A DNA stretch of 64,000 bases from Nemertoderma westbladi (taxonomy: Eukaryota; Xenacoelomorpha; Nemertodermatida; Nemertodermatidae). The stretch lies in assembly GCA_032718475.1 (NCBI GenBank), contig JAUCBJ010008467.1:62001-126000 (forward strand), written 5' to 3'. Below, in pieces: positions 63,301-64,000 of this stretch (position 1 is the stretch's first letter; the number at the start of each line of letters is the position of its first letter). Position numbers and translations under genes: made by a program. Under the pieces are notes generated by a model. That model saw nothing but the letters and a program-made list of their open reading frames with translations. It had not been told where the DNA came from and did no database searches.

Positions 63301-64000
63301 GGCTCGCCCTACAATAATAACATTTGTACTTCAATGCTATGCTCGCCCTACAATAATAACATTTGTACTTCAATGCTATGCTCGCCCTACAATAATAACA
63401 TTTGTACTTCAATGCTATGCTCAGGCTCGCCCTACAATAATAACATTTGTACTTCAATGCTATGCTCGCCCTACAATAATAACATTTGTACTTCAATGCT
63501 ATGCTCGGGCTACAATAATAACATTTGTACTTCAATGCTATGCTCGGGCTCGGCCTACAATAAAAACATTTGTACTACAATGCTATGCTCGCCCTACAAT
63601 AATAACATTTGTACTACAATGCTATGCTCGGGCTACAGTAATAACATTTGTACTTCAATGCTATGCTCGCCCTACAATAATAACATTTGTACTTCAATGC
63701 TATGCTCGGGCTACAATAATAACATTTGTACTTCAATGCTATGCTCGCCCTTCAATAATAACATTTGTACTTCAATGCTATGCACGGGCTACAATAATAA
63801 CATTTGTACTTCAATGCTATGCTCGGGCTCGCCCTACAATAATAACATTTGTACTTCAATGCTATGCTCGCCCTACAATAATAACATTTGTACTACAATG
63901 CTATGCTCGGGCTCGCCCTACAATAATAACAATTGTACTTCAATGCTATGCTCGGGCTCGCCCTACAATAATAACATTTGTACTTCAATGCTGTGCTCGG
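60363..64000. repeat. Higher-order block G, copy 3, truncated by window end
   Basis: The paired 44-bp monomers recur at 60381 and 60716 (again 335 bp apart). Within this copy a further tandem duplication of about 1.4 kb is visible: CATTTCTACG at 61399 and 62829, CCCAACAATAAT at 61670 and 63100, CCCTATATT at 61832 and 63262, all offset 1,430 bp. Units near 63,540-63,640 (AATAAAAAC, CTACAGTAAT, ACTACAATG) are more diverged. Confidence 0.85.

Larger units (their letters stand above)
4659..64000. repeat. Satellite DNA array, 39/45-bp monomers, runs off the window end
   Basis: This is an unbroken head-to-tail array of about 59.3 kb, roughly 1,400 monomers by length. Each monomer starts ACAATAATAACATTTG, continues TACTTCAATGCTATG, and ends in one of three tails: CTCGGGCT (39 bp, example 6464-6502), CTCGCCCT (39 bp, example 34567-34605) or CTCGGGCTCGCCCT (45 bp, example 4859-4903). 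Most monomers differ from consensus by zero or one base. The left edge is abrupt: the first partial unit begins ACATTTGTAC at 4661, and the first monomers (TAAGC, CCATAC) are slightly decayed. No right edge is seen. Frames YNNNICTSMLCSG and TIITFVLQCYARA on the plus strand and SPSIALKYKCYYC on the minus strand stay open because both periods are multiples of three. I call no genes here. In type it is most like pericentromeric, subtelomeric or other heterochromatic satellite, but location cannot be told from the sequence. Confidence 0.97.

Noticed and set aside
4659-64000. CRISPR-like array
   Set aside because: Repeats are directly adjacent with no unique spacers, monomers are 39-45 bp throughout, and the neighbouring gene is spliced and eukaryotic.
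4659-64000. Hammerhead or other ribozyme in the satellite monomer
   Set aside because: Neither strand of the monomer contains CTGATGA, and no GAAA-centred core can be built.
4659-64000. Telomeric repeat or CENP-B box within the array
   Set aside because: The monomer contains no TTAGGG-type motif and nothing resembling the CENP-B box core.

Overview
The window looks like an invertebrate animal (metazoan) chromosome segment with two very different parts. The first 4.66 kb is ordinary AT-rich single-copy DNA. It carries the last two exons of a gene encoding a fucolectin-type (FTP, F5/8 type C-like) lectin domain, split by a spliceosomal-type intron and followed by a stop codon and an AATAAA signal. 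FTP lectin domains are common in marine invertebrates and fishes. The sequence alone does not settle the species, and nothing looks bacterial.

Single-copy part: 1-462 is an unrecognised open frame, possibly partial at the window edge. 463-2344 holds only short simple repeats, a G15 run and two perfect inverted repeats. 2345-2694 is a nine-copy minisatellite of 39 bp. At 3030-3094 there is a complete candidate type I hammerhead ribozyme, overlapping tRNA-like A-box and B-box motifs as in a ribozyme-bearing SINE. The lectin exons are 3211-3443 and 4261-4467.

Satellite part: from about 4,659 to the window end (64,000) the sequence is one uninterrupted tandem array of about 59.3 kb, roughly 1,400 monomers by length. 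Monomers come in three main forms: a 45-bp form (example 4859-4903) and two 39-bp forms (examples 6464-6502 and 34567-34605). The two 39-bp forms are exactly what results when one or the other of two adjacent 6-bp modules, CTCGGG and CTCGCC, is lost from the 45-bp form. Because 39 and 45 are both multiples of three, three of the six frames stay open for long distances. The apparent proteins of up to 2,787 residues are therefore very probably a by-product of period length, not genes.

The array has strong higher-order structure. Mutated monomers recur at fixed long offsets: 7,813 and 8,028 bp, 5,992 bp, 5,774 bp, 5,933 bp, 1,056/1,179 bp, 3,772/6,466 bp, 2,001 bp, 693 bp and about 1,430 bp. It splits into a proximal domain (to about 23.5 kb) marked by a TGA-bearing monomer, and a distal domain (from about 26.9 kb) marked by a 44-bp frame-shifting monomer. 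No tRNA, rRNA, intact transposon, CRISPR array or protein gene was found inside the array.
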